From: Elysia chlorotica
Lineage: Eukaryota > Mollusca > Gastropoda > Plakobranchidae
NCBI GenBank assembly: GCA_003991915.1
Contig: RQTK01000760.1
Location: 1 to 64,000 of the forward strand
Length of the DNA: 64,000 bases
Direction of reading: 5' to 3'
Shown: positions 38,300 to 50,140 of the stretch, piece by piece
Layout of the letters: every line of letters begins with the position of its first letter
Numbering within the stretch: position 1 is the first letter of the stretch
Program-made: the position numbers and the translations under genes
Notes under the pieces: model-generated
Seen by the model: only the letters and a program-made list of their open reading frames with translations
Told to the model about the DNA's origin: nothing
Database searches by the model: none

Positions 38300-39932
38300 A
38301 CCATGAACTGTATGAACGCATAAAATTAAAAAAAAAAAAAACAACCATTAATTTCATGCGACATGTGATAAAGACAAGAATCTAGCAGCGTTACCATTAA
38401 CCATGACAGTTAACATAGCGCAAGACGTAACTCCATCGGATTTTCCGTCTGTTTTTGTGAAATGCATTCTGTTATATGTGTAATATCCAGAGCGCTCTTA
38501 CTTCCCCTGACTTTTTTTTATTGACATTCCTAGTGAAAAACCGCGCCACTGAGACCGCGGGGTTACTTTATTTTCCACCGACTGGGAATTTCGCGACTAC
38601 CTGCGCAGTTTCCCAAGGCTAAACCGCTCAACCGTCCATGAGTGCGGCTAAAAACGGCTCTGCCGGAGTTACTTCCCGTACAATCTGAAAAGGGACTCGT
38701 CGTTTTCGTTTAAAGATGAAATCGTTACTGTACTGTTTGTATTATGGCACTTGATAAGTTGGTTGTTGTTGGGATATTTAGGATATATGGTTCGTATGAA
38801 TAAACACAGATACTCAAATTTTAAGATAAAGCCAACATAATATTCATGCAGAGACAGTGTATATTGTTATACGTCTAAAATAACGCAAGGCATCTGGAAT
38901 CTTTGTTGGATCAAATCGTTAAAAGAATCAAGTATTTTTGGGAATAAAACACAAAGTTTTGACTAGTTTTATAACAAAAGGTTTCAATTAACATAAAAAA
39001 ACATTCAAAGACTGCCAATTGATGATCGTGTGTAGTGGGTCAAAAAGAAGACCTTTAACTCCTCAATATAATCGATGTCAATGGAAGAATGATGCCAAAT
39101 TTTGCATATTTGCCAATTTCTAGACTTACTGAGACATCAAACAGGTGGTAGGATAATACAATTTTATTAAGTGGGTGCCTTTGAAAGGAAACATTGTTTT
39201 GAAAATCTCCGAGACGATCAACTTTCGGTTACAAAACTTATTATTATGTGTAGTGGAAAGCGTATCTGCCAATATCCACAAACGGCTCGTTCAGCATGTG
39301 GATTGTTAACCAACTTCCGTTTTCGGTGGATCTCTTATTCAGTGATATAATTCTACCTGTAGTAGAAAAAGACAAGACGATTGTACAACAGTCTTACAAA
39401 AACATATAGGCTTGTATGCTGTCTATCTTTTGCTATGAAGTGTAAACGCAGCAACAGTGAGTGTAACTAGGGGCCGAGGTGGCCACGTCGCTAGAGTGCT
39501 CGACTTTTAGTGAAGGGACTTTTGTCGCCGAGCAGGTCGCTTGTGTTTCCTATCGGCTCCAGAAGTTCTCGTAAAGTCAACTTTTCTTTCCTTTTCGGCC
39601 ATTGAGGTAAATTACATCATGGAACCCACCGCAGTATACGGCTCATCTTTGAAAACATAAAAGACACTGAATATCGAGGGCTTCTGTCCCGGAACAGATT
39701 GACTAAGTTTGGTTGTAAATTAATTTCGACTGATTATTTGAAATAAAACCTAGGCTACACGTCCATATGATAACGTCCAGCCATCTGGATTCCAACGATT
39801 ATTCAGACAAGTGCATTATTGTCGAAAAGCTGTGACAGCAAATTCAATGTAGTACTGTACTTTTAATATGACGCGTTTCTTCCTATCATTATTTTGAAGA
39901 CCATCACATCCCCAGCTAAAACAACCAAATTG
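38300..39932. other. Unassigned sequence
   Basis: A possible tRNA-like head at about 39470-39540 (GAGGTGGCCACGTCGCTAGA) is weak. Otherwise nothing recognised. Confidence 0.3.
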
Positions 39933-40130
39933 AGTGAGTGAGCTTGTTTTTACGGCACGTCAGCACGGTAACGGCTATATTGTGCCCATGATGTCCTAAG
40001 ACAGTAAATACATTAAACTAGTAGCAGCGGTCACTCCTTTATCTTTCTGAGTAACAAAAGCATACAAATTGTGCATTAAAAGGTTGCTTAAAAGTAAAGT
40101 ATATACAGTGGTTTAAAAGATCCATGTGTA
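39933..40130 (+). repeat. Interspersed repeat, 'TTTTTACGGCA' family, intergenic copy
   Basis: GAGTGAGTGAGCTTG, then TTTTTACGGCACGTCAGCA, CGGTAACGGCTATATTGTGC and CCATGATGTCCTAAGACAGT, then a tail shared with 58990-59090 (CTTTCTGAGTRRNAAAAGCAT). This is the fullest of three copies in the window. Confidence 0.75.
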
Positions 40131-40869
40131 GGATTATCACAGTTAAATTTTATTAGACACACCAATGTCCTTCAAAGCAGAGTCATGTAAACTAGAACTT
40201 TTTAATTGTAATGCCCTTCAACCCCTCCCCCCGTCCCAACACTCCCGCCCATCCTCCCTTCCTCTTGCGTACATTTCAATAAACGTCTCAAGTGATGCAG
40301 AATGCTAGTTAGGTCCACATTAAAAACGGGCCAGATTCGCTTCCTCGAGAACGCATGTCCCCACACTGGTATAATATTAGTGCAATCAAGGTAATATCTA
40401 CGTTTGTTCGGTCTTTGGTCTTCCCAAGCTCAATACCATCTAAAGTTTCTACTTTTTAATCAATGAAAATGTATAGGTTTTTTTTTTCAACTACACGATT
40501 TGGTTTCGTCAAACATACATGTATATAGGTACATGTATATAATTATAACCTATGAATTATTGTTTTCAATTAATGCATGCCACTACCAGAGGCACATGAA
40601 TAGATATATACTGAATTGAAACAGAGTGAGATAGTTTAGAAATAGCTGTTTTAAAGAACAGCATCACACCCTCATTTTCTTGAATGTAGTGGTATAGTGT
40701 ATACCAAGCAGATGTCTTTAGAAATACATGTACAGGTCTTATATTATTTAGCATCTTCGGCCGCAAATTGCAGTTTAAAATACCATCATACCATTAGAAA
40801 GATACTTCATCTTAAAAAGCAGCAAAAGGAGTAAGCAGTGTTTGCATTATCAAATAGCTGCTTTCCTCT

Positions 40870-41050
40870 TACCGCAATATAAATTTTTAATTGCGATGTA
40901 AGAACAGTTTGTACAATGGTCTTCTAGTTTCCGAATGTTTCGAGTGAACATATATCGAGGGTCTCCCGCCACCGTATAGGATCCTATTTTAGAGCATAGG
41001 AACGTCAAATCAGCAGTGAGGTTTGTCTTCTCGTTCACAGTACACAGCTA
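40870..41050 (-). CDS. Candidate exon of unknown gene
   Basis: A minus-strand open stretch lies between an acceptor-like TTCTAGTTCTAG (about 41050) and a strong donor TTGCG/GTAAGAGG (about 40870). It encodes NEKTNLTADLTFLCSKIGSY and later CTNCSYIAIKNLYC, Cys-rich with possible N-glycosylation sites. No family recognised. Could be chance. Confidence 0.2.
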
Positions 41051-42455
41051 GAACTAGAAGTTCACTGATGTGACTGTTTTCCGAGCATTCTTTCTTATAC
41101 ACGTTTCTCTATTGCGCGTGTTTTTGTTTGTTTTAGTTTGTTCTGTTCGCTGTTTCATCAATACAACTCTTACATGATGTAGTTAATATTATAGAGTAGA
41201 GAATAAATGAATTCGTACATTAGGGGCATTTTTGTGATCACTACGGTCATCTTCACGATGTCGTACTTAATTTGGTAGAAATCAAAATAAGGGAAGTAGT
41301 ACTACCATTTTAAGAAACATTGCAGTATTTGAGTAGTTTCCCTTATTATTATTATTTTTTTCATTTAAAAAATGCCAACGATATTTGAATGTTTGTGGGT
41401 TAGGTTTTTGTTTTTGTTTTTAATGGGGGGGTTTTGTTGTTCTTTTTTTTACTCATGCTGTCTGTTCCTTTCTCGCTGTATCTATGTCACTCTTTACTTT
41501 TCAAGTTATAATCGCTTTCAGCCTACGTTATACATGTATTCTATTGTATTACCTTTTCATTAGTCTAGCTAACAAGTTTCCTTCTGTCTATCTGGTCGTC
41601 TCTCCCTAACTCATTATCTCACTCTCCCTATCTATCTATCTATCAGTCTATCTCTGTCTTTTTCTGTATCTCCCTTTTCTAGGTTGATGTGTTATCTCCA
41701 CTGCTAATTGTTTAATCAATAAGAATTTGACGAAAGCATTATAAACTTATTACAAAGAGATTATATGAGCAGAAATAGAAGTTTTTTTCGCTGGCAATGG
41801 AATTGAAATGGAAAAGCGATGGCAAAAGAGCGGTTTTGGGTGATATGATACCAGATAATTGGGTTAACTTAAATCTTATTTTTTAAAAGTCTTTAAAAAC
41901 AAACAAGAAACAACCATAAAACGCAAATATCTTGTAAGCCCTATACGTTCTTTTTCGCGATGCCAGTTGTGGATTCAACAGTTTGGCTACTTTCCGTGCA
42001 CATAGCAAACTAATTATTTTTATCATTGTGGCTATTCAATAGAACATAGTTTTAACTACAGGCAATTAGAAAACAATGTAATGAACTAAAACACTCGGTA
42101 CCACGGAATGTTAACTGATTAACTCCGCATTTAAATTCATGTTAGGATGCAATAAAATTACAAATGCGGCTAAGCGCATTTCATGTTTACTGTCTTACCT
42201 GTTCTGGCTCTTTGTCTCCACAAAATTAACTTCAGTGTAACAAATAGGTCTTTAGAAAAAAAAAATATTTTCAAAACATTCCTTCTTCTGCTGTGGATCC
42301 ACAGAAGCTGTTCCAACACTGGCGACACACTGACACAAATACTGGGCGATTTCGAACTCTCCCGTTCTCATTGGGTCTCTTTTCTACGACAGCCAGGTTG
42401 TTTTTAGTGGTTATTGGGTTTCGTTTTCCTCAAATTAAAACTAAAGAGAAAAATG
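41050..42455. other. Unassigned AT-rich sequence
   Basis: No feature recognised apart from short CTAT-rich sequence near 41628-41650. Confidence 0.35.
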
Positions 42456-42457
42456 AA

Positions 42458-42459
<2 letters not shown>

Positions 42460-42547
<88 letters not shown>

Positions 42548-43509
42548 AAGTTGAAGTAGTGCAGTACCGGTAATGGTAGAACAAGTACTTTAACAGTAAC
42601 ACTAGTGTTTAAGTTCAAATTTACTTGCTTTACATATATTTAAATATAGTAGAGCAGTAGCCTTCAAGCGGAATGATAATATATCTCCTAACAAACCAAA
42701 AGTGTATAAACCATAGTAAAGGATATTGATTATACCTTATGCTGGTTAGATTCTATCTGTCAACAAAACTACCTTTTGCTGGTTAGATTCTATCTCAGTC
42801 AACAAAAACACATTATGCTGGTTAGATTCTATCTCAGTCAACAAAACTACCTTTTGCTGGTTAGATTCTATCTCAGTCAACAAAACTACCTTTTGCTGGT
42901 TAGATGGTTAGATTCTCAACAAAACTACCTTTTGCTGGTTAGATTCTATCTCAGTCAACAAAAACACCGTTTGCTGGTTAAATTCTATCTCAGTCAACAA
43001 AAACACCCTATGCTGGTTAGATTCTATCTTAGTCGGCAAAAACACCTTATGCTGGTTAGATTCTATCTCTGTCAACAAAAACACCTTATGCTGGTTAAAT
43101 TCTATCTCAGTCAACAAAAACACCGTTTGCTGGTTATATTCTATCTTATACCTTGTGTTAGGTAGATCTATCTTGCGATTCAAATAATGAACTTTATTAT
43201 TGTTGTTTCTCCCTGGAAATTGTATTACTGTTCCAGCTGTGTGCGTCTGTGCTGGAGCACTCGATGACCCTAAAGGGAGCAAATCGCCGACCATGAACCG
43301 CTGGGAAGGGACACGGTTGAAATCAATGGGAATTTTCTGATTAAATAGCAATGATGGCCTCCCTTGACTGCGATGTTGACATCGTCAATTATTTGTGTGT
43401 AAAGGAGTCCGCACGGTACTCAAAAATTGAACAAGGAAAAAAGGAAAGCACACTACACAGGCAAACAAAAAGAAGAAGAGGGAAAGAATTCAACAGTTGA
43501 CTCATTATT
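42460..43509. repeat. Dispersed 1-kb duplication, copy A (upstream of hAT exon 1)
   Basis: Starts in a CAG/TAG array, continues AGTGCAGTACCGGTAATGGT, then the 39-bp minisatellite, and ends GAGGGAAAGAATTCAACAGT. The same order recurs at 44838-45826 inside the hAT intron, with small indels. Confidence 0.94.
42736..43165. repeat. 39-bp minisatellite array 1, about 11 units
   Basis: Unit core TATGCTGGTTAGATTCTATC followed by TCAGTCAACAAAAACACCT. Because 39 is a multiple of 3, 13-codon repeats stay open on both strands; there is no other sign of coding. Confidence 0.96.
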
Positions 43510-44037
43510 GTATAAACCATAATAAAGGATATTGAATGTTTAAATTTCAAATTTCATCTACAGAGCATAAGAGAAAGGGAAAATATCGGGCTACGGTGTC
43601 AAAGTCATTTCTACAGTTAACATAAAAAAACAAAGACTACAATGAAGTCTCACTCTGTTCTTAGATACAATGTATAGATCGTATAGATCTAGTATACATA
43701 GTATACATAGCGTTTACAGTTCTGAATAATAAGATTCCAATAGGATACAGCCTCAAAGGTTTTACGACGGATAAAGCAATCACCGAAACAGTAAGATATG
43801 ACGACAATTGGACTATAATTATCTCTTTGATATCTCGAGTAATCTTCTCAAACTTTCTGTGATTATGGGAGGGTTGTACATGTACTTGGATCATGGTTTA
43901 AATTACACATAAAAAGAACCACAAATCCTATTAGTTTTTATTTCTCAGGGAAATCTATACATGTTTGTCAGTTTAAGACCCCTTGACACCACGTCTGCGT
44001 AATCAATTGTTAACAATTAAACCCTAAATCAGCACCG

Positions 44038-44108
44038 CTAGTCAACAAAAATACCTTATGCTGGTTAGATTCTATTCTTAGTCAACAAAACACCCTATGC
44101 TGGTTAGA
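44038..44108. repeat. Two stray units of the 39-bp minisatellite
   Basis: GTCAACAAAAATACCTTATG then CTGGTTAGATTCTATTCTTA, repeated once, between array 1 and hAT exon 1. Confidence 0.9.
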
Positions 44109-44270
44109 AAAGATAGCCTGCTGTCCGAAGTGGCCTGCCACACCGTCTTAGCCATTCTTGGTAAAAGATTATATACAAATAACAGAGGCTTGGTTTAAAG
44201 CTCAGACTAATTTAAGTCGATACTAATTAAAAATAAAACTAAGACTCGGTGTGTTCATTGTCTTAGCCCA

Positions 44271-44346
44271 TGCTCATCAGTCAATCTATCCGCCATTCAT
44301 TTCATAGCCCATGCTCATTTTTTGTCAATCTATCCGCCATTCTTAT
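44271..44346. repeat. Short tandem duplication upstream of hAT exon 1
   Basis: CATAGCCCATGCTCAT-type unit with GTCAATCTATCCGCCATTC occurs twice with a spacing of about 40 bases. Confidence 0.85.
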
Positions 44347-44501
44347 AGTTGTAGTTGTTCTTCGATCGGATGCAGTGGTCTGTTACAGTTAAAATTTATT
44401 ATCAAGCTTTTGAAGCAAAGCTTTCTAGATATATTTAGATCAGGATTAAAGTTAACATAATTATAATCTAGTGACCGCTTTTGTTGATTTTTCCTTTCGG
44501 A

Positions 44502-44882
44502 ATGGCCTCAAAACGGACATTAGACTATGATGGAGCTTTGGAATCAGCTGGCAATTCTAAGAATAAAACTAAACGTTTGTGCGTATTCAAACCGGATTAT
44601 ACAACTCAGTGGTCATTTATTGTGAGATCTAACAAAGACGATTGGGTTCGATGTACCACATGCAATTCTGATTTTTCAATCGGTCATCAAGGAAGAGGAG
44701 ACATCGAAAGACACATTGCAACAGCAAAGTAAGTCTACATATCTGTCCTGAACTTAGATGAATACTATATTATCTAAATCTTATAATTATTTTGAAGATC
44801 GATAGGTTAATATTACAAGTAATGGTAGTGTAGTAGTAGTAGTAGTAGTAGCAGCAGCAGCAGCAGTAGTAGCAGCAGCAGC

Positions 44883-44958
<76 letters not shown>

Positions 44959-47121
44959 CATGTAGTAGAAATTGAAGTAGTGCAGTACCGGTAATGGTAG
45001 AACAAGTACTTTAAGTTTAACAGAAACACTAGTGTTTAAGTTTAAATTAACTTGCTTTACATATATTTAAATATGATAGAGCAGTAGCCTTCAAGTCGAA
45101 TGATAATAATTCCCCTAACAAACCAAAATTGTATAAACCATAATAAAGGATATTGATTATACCTTATGCTGGTTAGATTCTATCTTAGTTAGCAAAAACA
45201 CCCCCTATGCTGGTTAGATTCTATCTCAGTCAACAAAAACACCGTTTGCTGGTTAAATTCTATCTCAGTCAACAAAAACACCCTATGCTGGTTAGATTCT
45301 ATCTTAGTCAACAAAAACACCTTATGCTGGTTAGATTCTATCTTAGTCAGCAAAAACACCTTATGCTGGTTAGATTCTATCTCTGTCAACAAAAACACCT
45401 TATGCTGGTTAAATTCTATCTCAGTCAACAAAAACACCGTTTGCTGGTTATATTCTATCTTATACCTTGTGTTAGGTAGATCCTATCTTGCCGATTCAAA
45501 CTAATGAACTTTATGTATTGTTGTTTCTCCCTGGAAATTGTATTACTGTTCCAGCTGTGTGGTCTGTGGCTGGTAGCACTCGATGACCCTAAAGGGAGCA
45601 AATCGCCGACCATGAACCGCTGGGAAGGGACACGGTTGAAATCAATGGGAATTTTCTGATTAAATAGCAATGATGGCCTCCCTTGACTGCGATGTTGACA
45701 TCGTCAATTATTTGTGTGTAAAGGAGTCCGCACGGTACTCAAAAATTGAACAAGGAAAAAAGGAAAGCACACTACACAGGCAAACAAAAAGAAGAAGAGG
45801 GAAAGAATTCAACAGTTGACTCATTACTTGCGTTTGTGATTATCAAAGCTACACAATCTTGCCCACATACATTGTCGTGACTGCAAAACACAGTTAATTA
45901 ACGTTGATATGGTTACACACTGTTTGAATTTCATAGGTGATAACAATTTTTTCGGTCCCCTCAATTTTAGGGTTCAATATAAAATATTTGCTCCATGTTG
46001 GAGACAATGATTCCCCCTGCTCCTCAGCTCGTTGTTTTAAGTTTAAACAACAAAATATAAACAAAAACCACAACTGGTAAAGTCACAAAAATATTTTATT
46101 AAAATTATGTATGATAAAGAGAGCAGATATTCTGATAAGGTATACATTTAATTTCATTTAAATCATGAAAAAAACATCAATACTATAAACAGGCTAAAAG
46201 CATTTTCGTTTCTTCAAAATCGAAAAATCGGCATTATAAAAAATAATGTCATCAAGGAAGAGGAGACATCGAAAGAAACATTGCAACAACAAAGCAAGTC
46301 TACATATATGTACTTAGATGAATACTAAATCATGTAATTATTTTGAAGATCAAAAGGTTAATATTACAAGTATGTTTTTGTTTTGTTATCTAGTTAAGAT
46401 CGTCTTTGTTTATGTTTCTGGTTGTCGTTGTTTTTTGTTTTGTTTTGTTTTGGGGGGCATTTAGTATTGTTGCTGTTGCTTAGCGTCCAACGTCAGCACT
46501 AGATCTATAGGCTACATTATGGACGGGAGCCAAGCCTAACGTCTGACAGTTTGCGTGCTTCAACACAACCAATGCGGGGCTGCCATGACCCTGTCTCAGT
46601 CGGTGACATTAAAAAAGAAGGGGGGGGGNNNNNNNGGGGATTAAGCGCACGACTTATGATCAGAAGCTATGCTGCCTGGTTCGAACCTTTATCGGACAAC
46701 TTCGTTTGGTGCTGACTGGGCTGGTGTAAGTATAAGTTTATAGTATGTGTTCAGCTTTCACTTGCAGAAGTTGAGTTGGTTGCTTAACCTATAGACTATA
46801 TTGTGGATGGGCCCCAATACTGACGTATCACATTTTCATATGCTGCCACACACGAGACAGTGCGAGGAGATCCGGACTTTTGTCTAAGCTGGTCACATAC
46901 ACATACTGACTAAACCAGTAGGGGGCAAAGTCGGACAAATAAATTTTGGTCGACCATGTATTCGAACCGCAGCCCTCCTAAGTCCTACACTCTGCGCTAT
47001 GTCTGTCTTGAGTGGGAACTTAATTTTGGAGCCTGTCCGCGATAAAGACTACAATATCTATTTGTTGACTATGGACCAACCCCAATATTTTATATTTATA
47101 ATAGTATTAATACGCTACTGC

Positions 47122-47194
<73 letters not shown>

Positions 47195-49552
47195 GGGGAG
47201 TCCTTATAACTAAAAAACTCAGTGGATATCTTTTTAAAACATTACTGGATTCTAGCTCTATGAGTAGGAGACAAAAACGAGAATCTAGAATAGTTCTCTA
47301 CTGTGTGAAAAGAGACTACACAATACTAGGCCAAGCTTAGCTTTACGCTCACGATACACGGGTGTATAATCGAGAATGGTGTGGACTCACCGGGATTCAT
47401 TGTGTCATAATCATCATAAAAGATAGGCTGGCTTAAATTAAAAATTCATGAAGCCACAGACGATCGGAGTCAATGCGCGGAGTGGCTAAAGTGCCTTAGA
47501 TTCTATGCCGTTATTTCCAAGTAATTCCTCTTGAACCCCTTTTCCTTCGGGTTTTGGGTCTAGGCCTTGGCAACCGGGTGCAGGCTAAGTCCGTCTTTTA
47601 TGGATGAAAAAGTCATGGGTTGGGTATGGGTTTTTTCTAGGGGGCGGGAGGGATGTTTTATTTTTTTAATATAAAGGGTTATTTTGCAAGGTACTACGAT
47701 TTTTTTTTCTTTCTTTCCTAGGCACCAGAAAAACTTTGCGAGCGTGAAGTCAAATACTTCATTGTCTGCTTTTTTCAATAAAAGCTCAAATAGGTCGATT
47801 CAGGATGCTGTGTCACACGCAGAAGTTCTTTTTACGCATTTTTTAGTGGAGCACAATATTCACCTATCTGCCTCCGATCATGCTGGCCAACTATTTAGGG
47901 CAATGTTTCTGAACTCGGATTTCAAGGCCGAAGACATCATCCGACAGTACAGCTGTGCACGGACAAAAACAACATGTATTGTTCATAAACTTGCAGAACA
48001 TGATCGATCGACACTGATTCAAGCCATGCAGTCAAGCCCTTACAGCATAGCAACTGATGCTTCGAACGACAAAAATGAAAAACTGTACCCAATTGTGATA
48101 CGCATGGAGAGAGAGGGCGATATCAAGACGGAACTTCTTTCAATCCTCGAGCTAAAAGAAAAGGGCACAGGCTCGAACATTGCCAACCTAATCAAGGATT
48201 GCTTATCTAATCATCAAATTCCCCTCGAAAATTGCGTAGCTCTCACCACAGACAACGCAAATGTGATGATCGGGGCAAACTCTGGTTTGTATGGCATTTT
48301 ACTAAAAGATATGCCTAATTTGTTTTCCACTGGTTGCATTTGCCACAGAATACACCTTGCGGCCGAGTGGGCGGCGCGAAACATTCCGAGGAACATAGGA
48401 AATTTTTTCCTAGATATTTACTTTTATATGGAGAAAAGTGCAAACAGGTTCAAGAACTTTGAAGACTTGCAGAGAGAATGTGGGACACCAGAGACTGCTG
48501 TTCCAAAGCACTGTGCCACCCGGTGGCTCTCACTGGCCACAACTTGTGATTGGGTGCTGCAGCAGTGGGAGCCTTTGACTCGTTTCTTTGCTGATGAGTG
48601 TGAGGCAGACACGAACGCCGTCAAGGATCTTGATGGAAACAGAACTGCCTCATCTGGCAGAAAAGAGAAGGTCCTGGAAAACCTGAGGTCACGGACAGTG
48701 AAGCTCTATGTGACCTACCTGAGCTATGTTCTGCCCATCTTTAACGCTGCCAACCTTACCTTTCAGAAAAAGGACTCTCAAATTCATAAACAGCGTCGAC
48801 TCATGATCAAACTTATAAAAGACCTGATGGCTATGTTTTTGAAGCCATCCTGTTTGTTAAACAAACAACTATTCGAGATAGATTACAAAGTTCAAAGTAA
48901 TACTCTGAAAGACAGTGATCTTATGATAGGTCAGGATTGTCAGGCTATCCTAGCCAACCTCAATGCTACCAAACGGCAGGAGTTTTTTAATTCAGTAAAA
49001 AGCTTCCTCAAAACGGCCACTGGCTACCTGCTAAAAAAATTGCCAATAAACGATCCCCTCGGCATCCACGCAGAGGTGGCTGACCCTACAAGAAGAGATA
49101 CAGCTTCTTTTTCATCCCTGAAATTTTTTTGTGATAAATGTCCTGCCTTCATACCACCTAGCACAACCGTGGATCAGCTGGAAAGACAATTCAGAAACTA
49201 CCTAATCACAGAACTGCCAGTTGATTTAAAACAGCTCCCAATCACCGAGTTTTGGCTCAAAGTGGGAGAAATCAAAGATGAGCTTGGTGAATTTCTCCTT
49301 CCTGACTTGCCTACTGTCATGCTGAGAATCCTAGCTGTACCTCACAGCAATGCCTCATGTGAGCGCATCTTCAGTCTCGTGAGGAAGAACAGGACCGATT
49401 TCAGGGCGAGCATGTCAGTAGAGACACTGCAGAACCTCATCACTCTTAAACAATCAGGCAGAACTTGTTATCAGCAAAAACCAGACAAGTCCTTACTGAG
49501 GGCATGCAAGGGGGCCACTGTTGAAAAGTTGGCCACCTATAAGGAAAAATAG
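44502..49552 (+). CDS. hAT-superfamily transposase with BED-type zinc finger, two exons, intact
   Basis: Join 44502..44728 and 47722..49552; 685 residues. Exon 1 ends AA/GTAAGT and exon 2 follows a long pyrimidine tract ending in CCTAG; splicing is phase 2 and restores a Lys codon. The junction completes a BED finger: C51-x2-C54 and H71 come from exon 1, H77 is the first full codon of exon 2. The RNase-H-like core keeps the expected acidic residues: D188 (ATDAS), D253 (TTDN) and E623 in SCERIF, plus C281/H284 (CICH) and W344 (TRW). The C-terminal dimerisation segment NASCERIFSLVRKNRTDF is intact. hAT transposases cut and paste DNA at short terminal inverted repeats, making 8-bp target duplications. 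No disabling change is visible, so the copy is either recent or retained by the host. A left terminal repeat was not found. Confidence 0.9.
44838..45826. repeat. Dispersed 1-kb duplication, copy B (in hAT intron)
   Basis: Second copy of 42460-43509; the trinucleotide array, minisatellite and 3' flank are in the same order and orientation. Confidence 0.94.
45163..45470. repeat. 39-bp minisatellite array 2, about 8 units
   Basis: Same unit as array 1. The last four units match the last four of array 1 in order of variants, showing copying as a block. Confidence 0.96.
46248..46375 (+). pseudogene. Decayed duplicate of the 3' end of the BED-finger exon plus its splice donor
   Basis: The sequence repeats 44683-44822, the last part of hAT exon 1 and the first bases of its intron, with scattered differences. 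The first finger histidine codon (CAC) reads AAC, and the donor GT reads GC (AAA/GCAAGT). It lies inside the intron after a copy of the flanking 1-kb repeat, so it arose by duplication of the 5' half of the locus and then lost the rest of the exon. A GC donor can be used occasionally, but the upstream part of the exon is missing. Confidence 0.8.
46475..47010 (-). mobile_element. Cluster of SINE copies around a small gap
   Basis: 46475-46615 is a minus-strand body (AGCGTCCAACGTCAGCAC, CTAACGTCTGACAG, CTGTCTCAGTCGGTGACATT). It stops at a G run and 7 N (46629-46635). A plus-strand head follows with B box TGGTTCGAACC (about 46678). 46770-47010 is another minus-strand copy with its tRNA-like head on the right (TGTATTCGAACCGCAGCCC). 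Confidence 0.75.
46629..46635. other. Small assembly gap (7 N)
   Basis: Seven N inside a G run. Confidence 0.99.
47124..47191. repeat. (GA)n microsatellite in hAT intron
   Basis: About 34 units. Confidence 0.98.
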
Positions 49553-50140
49553 CTTTCCTTCTACCCCCCCCCTCTCCCTCTCCCCTCCCTCCATTTCTCC
49601 CCACCCATTCTCTTCTCTTAAGCTCCCTCTCAGTCTCAGTTCTATAGATTTAATTTAACTCCTCTCCCATCCCTTTGCCCTGCACGTCCTATTTGAACTA
49701 ACATTCATATCAACTTATTCACCAACCAGAATTCATCCTAACTTTACCCTTTTTTAAATACTCTTGGCCTATAATTATTAAATTTTCTCTCCTTCCCCCC
49801 TCCTCCTAATCCTGATTGACATGATCCATACTACTTTCTTTACTAAAAATACTGAATGCCTGCCATGTTATGATTCTGTTGTAAACAGTGCAGTACACCA
49901 TGCCTATGTCACTCCTGGTAAGTGCATTAGTTTTTTCTTTCCCCATTTTTAATGTAAATAACAATTCGTTAAAGTCCATATATGTACTATAATTGGATAG
50001 TTTCTATTAAAATTGCTAGAGCATGTTTTTAATGATCATGTTTATAGTGAAACATAGAATTTAAACTAAAACCTTGACTTGATTTTTAAGAAAAGACATA
50101 GCAAAATTGTCATTAGAAATGCTTGTTTGAAGCTTTATTT
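49553..50140 (+). other. 3' non-coding part of the hAT element
   Basis: Pyrimidine-rich then AT-rich sequence between the transposase stop and the terminal hairpins. No ORF or repeat recognised. Confidence 0.5.

Larger units (their letters stand above)
44729..47721 (+). other. Intron of the hAT transposase gene, filled with repeats
   Basis: This 2993-base intron separates the two histidines of the BED finger. It holds a GTA/GCA microsatellite (44829-44957), a 1-kb segment duplicated from upstream of exon 1 (44838-45826) with the 39-bp minisatellite, a decayed copy of the exon-1 end (46248-46375), several SINE pieces, a 7-N gap (46629-46635) and a (GA)n tract (47124-47191). Donor and acceptor are both strong. 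Confidence 0.75.

Noticed and set aside
42776-43351. Repetitive 13-residue protein (LVRFYLSQQKH type) on both strands
   Set aside because: Follows from the 39-bp period of a minisatellite; both strands are open, and there is no promoter, splice or composition evidence for coding.
44481-44501. Upstream non-ATG start for hAT exon 1
   Set aside because: ATG at 44502 in good context gives a normal BED N-terminus; an earlier TTG start is not needed.
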